Of a stretch of 64,000 nt of DNA, positions 59,008-64,000 are shown one piece after another. Both the position numbers and the translations under genes were made by a program. The DNA is from JACCXG01 sp963785755 (GTDB lineage Bacteria > Acidobacteriota > Vicinamibacteria > Vicinamibacterales > 2-12-FULL-66-21): NCBI GenBank assembly GCA_963785755.1, contig CAWAXG010000071.1, forward strand, positions 310,001-374,000. Reading direction: 5' to 3'. Position 1 is the first letter of the stretch, and each line of letters begins with the position of its first letter. A model generated the notes under the pieces. It did no database searches, had not been told where the DNA came from, and was given only the letters and a program-made list of their open reading frames with translations.

Positions 59008-62000
59008 ATGTTCCGCTTGAAAGTCATGGCGGCGCGCGCAGCAGTGGCCATTCTGGCCGCGATCCTGGTGCCGTCCGTCGGGTTCGCGCAGATGACGCGC
59101 GGCAGCATCGCAGGGGTAGTGCGTGACGCTTCGGGGGCAGTCGTCCCTGGCGCCACGGTGACGGTGACGAACGTCGCGACGAACGCCGCGCTGACGGCGG
59201 TCACCGACGGCGAGGGCTTCTATCGCGTCCCCGCGCTTGAACCTGGGATCTACACGGTCAACTCCGAGCTGTCAGGGTTCCGGAAGGTCGAGACAGCGTG
59301 ACGTGGCCGTGCGCACGGCGCAGGAGACCCCGCTCGACTTCAAGATGGATCCCGCGGGGGTCGGCGAGACGGTGCAGGTGACCGCCGAAGCCGCGACAGC
59401 GGGGTTGAACAGGACGAATCCCACGATCGCCACGAGCATCAGCGCGCGCGCGATCGAGGACCTGCCGCTGCCGGGCGGACGCAACATCAACAATCTGATT
59501 CTGACCGTGCCCAACGCCCAGTCGACCGGCGGGCCAGGGCACCTATGCCATCAACGGCAACCGGCCGCGCAACAACAACTACATGATCGATGGCTCGGAC
59601 AACAACGACATCTCGGTGACGATCTCGACCTCGCAGGTGGTGCCGGAGGCGGTGGCCGAGTTCCAGGTCATGCAGAATCCGTACAGCGTCGAGTTCGGAC
59701 GCAATAGCGGCGGACAGATCAACGTCATCACCAAGAGCGGATCCAACCGCTTCGCGGGAGACTTCTTCGATTACTACCAGGCCTCGGGGATGAACTCGCG
59801 ATCGAACATCGACAAGGCCAGCAACCTGACCGATCCGGCACGCGTCATCCGCCATCAGCTCGGCGGCGACGTCGGCGGGCCAATCGTCAAGGACAAGCTG
59901 TTCTTCTTCGGCCTGTTTCAGCGCGACACGCAGAACCCGGCCGAGCGTCCGTTCAGCCACGGCGGTGACGATCCCGACGCAGGCAGGCTTCGCCGCGTTG
60001 GCGGGGGTGCCGCTCCGCGCAGGTCAGTCCGCGGCGAGCCGTCAGGCGATGCTGTCTGCCCTCGGCTATCTCAACGACATCTACGCGCAGAACCCGGTGT
60101 TCCGGAATCTCGAGCTCGACGGTTGCGAACGGCGTGACGATCCCCACGGCTCAGACGAACATCAGGATTTTCGATCCGAGCAAGTACTACACCTACATGG
60201 GCCGTGGTGATTTCCGCCCGGTGGCCAGCGACAACATCACCGTGCGCCATCATTACAACGATCGGTCGGACGTCAACCAGATCAGCAACTGCACGTTCGG
60301 CGCGTTGTTCTGTGGCAGTCAGGTACTGCTGGATTCGAACTTCGCGGCCAGCGACGCGCACATCTTCTCGTCGAGCCTGCTCAACGAGGCGCGCTTCTCA
60401 ATCGTCAAACGCGACCTCGATTTTCCGGAGAACGATCCCGTCAGTCCGTCGGTCACCATCTCGGGGCTGTTCAGCGTTGGCGGTGCCAGCAACTTCCCGC
60501 AGGGCCGCGTGACGACCGCCTACCAGTTCTCCAACACGACGACCTGGAACAAGGGCAAGCACGCGATGAAGTTCGGCGCCGATATCCGGTTGAACGACGT
60601 TTTCAACAAGGCCGCCTTCGATTCGAAGGGCACGTTCACGTTCAACAACCTGCAGGATTACCTGAACAACAACGCGAACGTGGTGAGGACGGCACTCCAA
60701 ACCGCCGATTTCAACGTCGACCAGTGGCAGAACTACTTCTTCGTGCAGGACGACTTCCGTGTCACGTCCGACCTGACGCTGAATCTCGGTCTGAGGTACG
60801 AGACGTCCGATGTCCCGCTCGGGATGTTCGGTGCCACGGATCCACAGGTGCTCGCCGTGGGCGTGCCGGGGCCGGTCAAGCGCGATACGAACAACTGGGC
60901 GCCGCGCGTCGGCTTTGCCTGGAGTCCGCGGAGTCAGAACGCGTTCATCGGCGATGGCAAGACCGTCATCCGCGGCGGGTATGGCATGGCGTATGACGTC
61001 ATTTTCTACAATCTGCTGACTGTCAACACGAATCCCAACGTCAGCACGCTCAGCTTGAACAACCTCCTCGACCAGTACCCGAACAAGCTGACGGCTGGGA
61101 ACACGGCGCAGTTCAGCCCGCTGAACGCGTACACGAACTCGGCGGAGAACACCGAGAACCCGGAGAGCCGCTTCTACAGCCTCACGATGCAGCGCGAAGT
61201 CGGGAAGTATCTGTTCGAGGTCGGCTACTCGGGCAGCCGCGGCTACAAGGGCATCAACCAAATCCACTTGAACCCGGCGATTCTGACGGCCGAGCAGGCG
61301 GCGACGGTGCGCGCGGCCGGAAACTCAACCGGGATCCCATCCGTTCAGAATCGGCGCGTCAATCCGGCCTGGGGCGTGCGCACGGTGATTCCGGCCTACG
61401 TCGGACCCGGCGGTAACGACGTCGAGGCGCGTTCGGAGTACAACGCGATCTTCGTGTCGGCCAACCGCCGCCTGTCGAACGGGCTGATGGTCAACTCGTC
61501 CTACACGTTCAGCAAGTGGATGAGCAACAACGACGCGTCGCTCGGCGAAGGCGGCACTGCCCAGTCCAGCCAGCGCCCTCAGAACATGTTCGACTACGAG
61601 GCGGAATGGACGCGTTCGAACTTCGACCGTCCGCACCGCCTCGCGGTCAGCTACATCTGGGAAGTGCCGGGACCAAAGAGCGGCATCCTCGGTCATATCA
61701 TTGGTGGCTGGCAGCTCTCGGGTGTGACCTCCGGCCAGTCGGGCGCGCCCTTCACGATCTTCACCGGCGTTGACTCGAATGGCGACGACAACAACGGCTC
61801 CGATCGGCCGAACATCAACCCGTCCGGCACGTTCACCTGGGACGAGCGCCATCGCGAGTTCACGAACAACGGTTACTACACCGTGCCGCTCGGTTCGAAC
61901 AACCTGCCGCTGGCCAACAGCCTCGGCGACGGCAATGCGCCGCGCAACAGCGAGCGCGCGGCGTCGGCCTGGAACACCGACCTGGCGCTGATGAAGCGCT

Positions 62001-62185
62001 TCGGCCTGCCGGGAACGACCACGTTCACCGTGCGGATCGACGCGTTCAACGCGCTGAACCAGGACAACTACGGTACTCCCACTAACGCCGCCGCCAACGG
62101 GAACATGTCGAGCCCGACCTTCGGCAAGAACACGAACAACTGGGGCCGTCGAATCATCCAGCTCGGAGGCAAGTTCACGTTCTAG
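59008..62185 (+). CDS. Oar-like TonB-dependent receptor, four frame breaks
   Basis: About 1057 residues after correction. Signal peptide (AAVAILAAILVPSVGFAQ), a carboxypeptidase-regulatory beta domain (GSIAGVVRDASGAVVPGATVTVTN), a plug (IEDLPLPGGRNINNLIL, TYAINGNRPRNNNYMIDGSDNND), and a 22-strand-type barrel ending RRIIQLGGKFTF. ATG 59008 follows aggagg. The frame shifts +1 near 59296, 59530, 59957 and 60121. Oar-like receptors take up large substrates such as glycans or peptides. A strong terminator follows. Last 683 residues are intact. Confidence 0.85.
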
Positions 62186-62246
62186 GTTTACGTGAGAGAT
62201 GCGCCGGGAGTCACGGCGGGCCGGCGCATATCTGACGTGCGTGCCT

Positions 62247-62279
62247 GGGGAACCCTGGATATGTTGGGTTCCCCTTTTT
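62247..62279 (+). terminator. Intrinsic terminator of the TonB-receptor gene
   Basis: ggggaaccc (62247-62255) and gggttcccc (62266-62274) with a 10-base loop, followed by five T. The heptamer array begins at its T tract. Confidence 0.88.
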
Positions 62280-62357
62280 ACGTCCTACGTCCTACGTGCT
62301 GTGTGCTCACGTGCTCGTCCTACGTCCTACGTGCAGACGTGCAACGTGCTACGTGCT
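62279..62357. repeat. Heptamer ACGT array B
   Basis: About 79 bases of units tacgtcc, tacgtgc, aacgtgc and similar, running from the terminator to the stop codon of the convergent ftcD gene. Bases around 62294-62316 match array A at 22 of 23 positions, including gtgctcacgtgctc. Confidence 0.75.
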
Positions 62358-63251
62358 TTACTCCTTCAGTTTGTTCTCCAGAATCTGCGCCGGCGTGAAG
62401 CGTTCCAGCTGCAGGTAGTGCTCTGCGGCGCCGACCAGGGCGGCTGACGGGACGAGGCCGACGATCTCGCTTTCCAGGATGCTTACGCCGTATCGCGCGG
62501 CTTCGCGGGCTACCAGGTCGAAGACGCGGTGCATCGGCGTCTTCTGGTAGTTCGTGAGGTTGATCGAGACCTGGGCCAGGTTGCGATCCTCCAGCTTGAC
62601 GCCCATCGCCTTCACATAGCGAAGGCCGCCGCTGCTGTGCCGGATGGCGGCCGCGATCTTCTTCGCGACGTCCAATCGATCGGTGTTCAGATTGATGTTG
62701 TAGGCGATGAGCGGCATGCGGGCGCCGATGACCGAGGCGCCGGCGGAGGGATGGGGGGCGGACGGACCGAAATCGGGCGCCCACTCCGGCGACGCCATCT
62801 TGGCGGCGAGGCCCTCGTACTCGCCCCGGCGGATGTCTTCGAGGTTCTTGCGCAGCGGATTGTTGGAGGCTTCCTCGTACAGGTACACCGGGATCTGGAA
62901 TTTTTCGGCGACCGCGGCGCCGACTTCACGGGCGAGCGACACGCACTCGGCCATCGACACTCCCTCAATCGGCACGAACGGGACGACGTCCACGGCGCCC
63001 ACACGGGGATGCTCGCCGCTGTGGATGCGCAGATCGATCGTCGCGACCGCCGCCTCGAACAGCGACAGGATCGCTGACTTGACGGCATCGGGGCCGCCCA
63101 CGAGCGTGATGACCGAGCGGTTGTGCGAGGCGTCCGAGGAATAGTCGAGCAGCCGGGCGCCCGGCGTATCGCGTACCGCCCGCACCAGCCGTTCGATCAC
63201 GTCCGCCCGGCGCCCCTCGCTGACGTTCGGTATCGATTCGATGATCGCCAT
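62358..63251 (-). CDS. ftcD: Glutamate formimidoyltransferase
   Basis: 297 residues from ATG 63251 (a GTG 6 codons earlier is possible). MAIIESIPNVSEGRRADVIERL, DASHNRSVITLVG, HPRVGAVDVVPFVPI (catalytic His), FQIPVYLYEEA and GARMPLIAYNINLNT are conserved blocks. It moves the formimino group from formimino-glutamate to tetrahydrofolate at the end of histidine breakdown. Only the transferase part is present; the cyclodeaminase domain of the fused enzyme is not encoded here. Confidence 0.95.
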   Translation of the reverse strand: MAIIESIPNVSEGRRADVIERLVRAVRDTPGARLLDYSSDASHNRSVITLVGGPDAVKSAILSLFEAAVATIDLRIHSGEHPRVGAVDVVPFVPIEGVSMAECVSLAREVGAAVAEKFQIPVYLYEEASNNPLRKNLEDIRRGEYEGLAAKMASPEWAPDFGPSAPHPSAGASVIGARMPLIAYNINLNTDRLDVAKKIAAAIRHSSGGLRYVKAMGVKLEDRNLAQVSINLTNYQKTPMHRVFDLVAREAARYGVSILESEIVGLVPSAALVGAAEHYLQLERFTPAQILENKLKE

Positions 63252-63310
63252 GCCGGGATGTTCTATCACGATGGCCCCGGCTGCCGGGCCCGCCCTGCCG
63301 TGGCCAAACC

Positions 63311-63364
63311 GGGGTCAGATCTCGAATTTCTGGATGAGCCGTTGGAAAATCGAGATCCGACCCC
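63311..63364. repeat. REP-like inverted repeat
   Basis: ggggtcagatctcgaattt (63311-63329) and, inverted, its near complement (63346-63364) differ at two positions of 19, with a 16-base loop. The GGGGTC(A/G)GATCTCGA core resembles the hairpins handled by REP-associated tyrosine transposases in many Proteobacteria and Acidobacteria; this likeness is from memory. It lies upstream of two divergent genes. Confidence 0.55.
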
Positions 63365-63378
63365 GGGATCAGACGCGA

Positions 63379-63384
63379 TATAAT
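63379..63384 (+). promoter_or_regulatory. -10 hexamer of a possible promoter
   Basis: TATAAT at 63379-63384 lies 38 bases before the ATG at 63423. No good -35 was found at the usual distance; the inverted repeat ends 14 bases upstream. Confidence 0.4.
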
Positions 63385-63422
63385 TCTCGCAACTTGTTCA
63401 GCAATACGACCATAGTGCCTGC

Positions 63423-64000
63423 ATGACTGACGCGCTTCGTTCTGATCGGCCCGGAGACGCGCCGGATCGTGAACGCGACGCCAGGATCGAAGAGCTCCTC
63501 CTTTCCGGTCTCGACCATTACTTCACTGGCCAGCACGAGCTCGCGATCAATGTCTGGACGCGCGTGCTCTTCCTCGACCGGAACCATGCCACCGCGCGGG
63601 CGTACATCGAACGCGCCCGGAGCGCGTTGTCCGAACGCCAGCGTGAGGGCGACGAGCTGTTGCACGCCGGGGCCGCCGCCCTGGGTCGGGGCGATCGCCT
63701 GGCGGCCCGGCAGCTCCTGACGTCGGCGATCGAGCGCGGCGCCAACGGCGAGGACGCTCTGGCGCTTCTGCACCGGCTCGACCGCCTGGAAGCGGCGGTC
63801 TCGCCGATCGGCGGCGCTGCGGCGCCGGCTTCGCCCGCGGCAAAGCGACGCAGCGCCAAGGAAGTGGAGGCAGGCCGCCGCGACTCCCGGATTGCCTGGG
63901 TTGCGGCTGGCGTCGTCGCCGGAGTTCTGATCGCGGCGCTCGTGGGTACGTACTTGTGGCTCGCGGCGGATCCGTTGGATCTGACCGCGGCGCAGGTGAC
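63423..64000 (+). CDS. TPR-like/membrane protein, 5' part (runs off the window)
   Basis: The frame from ATG 63423 is open to the last base, about 192 codons. Residues about 20-130 form helical hairpins (EELLLSGLDHYFTGQHELAINVWTRVLFLDRNHATARAYIERAR; AAALGRGDRLAARQLLTSAIERG) with tetratricopeptide-like spacing. A helix follows (IAWVAAGVVAGVLIAALVGTYLW, about residue 160). Such tandem TPR plus membrane layouts occur in acidobacterial motility or secretion genes, but no specific match is claimed. Confidence 0.7.
   Translation, partial: MTDALRSDRPGDAPDRERDARIEELLLSGLDHYFTGQHELAINVWTRVLFLDRNHATARAYIERARSALSERQREGDELLHAGAAALGRGDRLAARQLLTSAIERGANGEDALALLHRLDRLEAAVSPIGGAAAPASPAAKRRSAKEVEAGRRDSRIAWVAAGVVAGVLIAALVGTYLWLAADPLDLTAAQV

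Overview
The window is high-GC bacterial DNA with densely packed genes. It most resembles Acidobacteriota of the Vicinamibacteria type. The evidence is an acidobacterial-type VWFA protein (39534-40454), an Oar-like TonB-dependent receptor with an N-terminal carboxypeptidase-regulatory domain (59008-62185), DUF4159, DUF4390 and DUF5117-type proteins, glycine-rich envelope proteins, and ECF sigma/anti-sigma modules. The taxonomy is inferred from gene content. No tRNA, rRNA, CRISPR array, prophage or complete insertion sequence was seen.

Layout. 1-5.1 kb (+): end of a TesA-like esterase, a YbbAP-like ABC exporter, a DksA/TraR zinc-finger protein, a ferritin-like protein and folK. 5.2-16.6 kb (-): one long efflux operon (Spy-like protein, TolC, RND adaptor, RND pump, MacA-like adaptor, MacB-type ATPase and permease, small secreted protein). 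16.9-21.7 kb: small membrane protein, ispH, an ECF sigma/anti-sigma pair, DUF4159 and SpoIID proteins. 21.8-28.4 kb (+): a signalling block with two sigma-54 activators, a hybrid histidine kinase and a response regulator with a degenerate HD-GYP domain. 28.4-33.6 kb (+): gatB, ftsEX, glycerate kinase and small proteins. 33.6-35.4 kb (-): a second ECF/anti-sigma operon. 35.6-43.4 kb: RNase R, MpaB-type oxygenase, tatA, VWFA protein, FAD reductase, stress-like protein and a TonB-like transducer. 43.5-51.3 kb: secreted metalloprotease, PHP phosphoesterase, groESL with two CIRCE operators, a Fis-like gene and purC. 51.4-58.8 kb: DUF4097 protein, then a flippase-nrdR-DUF4390-ntrY-ntrX operon. 59-64 kb: TonB receptor, ftcD and the start of a membrane protein.

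The genes join envelope traffic (efflux, TonB import, Tat and FtsEX) to regulation by sigma-54 activators and ECF factors. Three sites match the -24/-12 sigma-54 consensus and lie upstream of a small membrane protein, the hybrid kinase and the tonB-like gene.

Two things stand out beyond gene content. First, many reading frames are broken. Twelve breaks in six genes are all +1, concentrated at the left edge and in the TonB receptor, and one further break, in the Fis-like gene, is of the opposite sign. Second, several short repeat families sit between genes: heptamer ACGT arrays at two convergent gene junctions, a CGCCGAAGCGC-type element in three copies with one carried in frame inside purC beside a perfect 13-bp hairpin, GATCACCGAT hairpins, and a REP-like inverted repeat.
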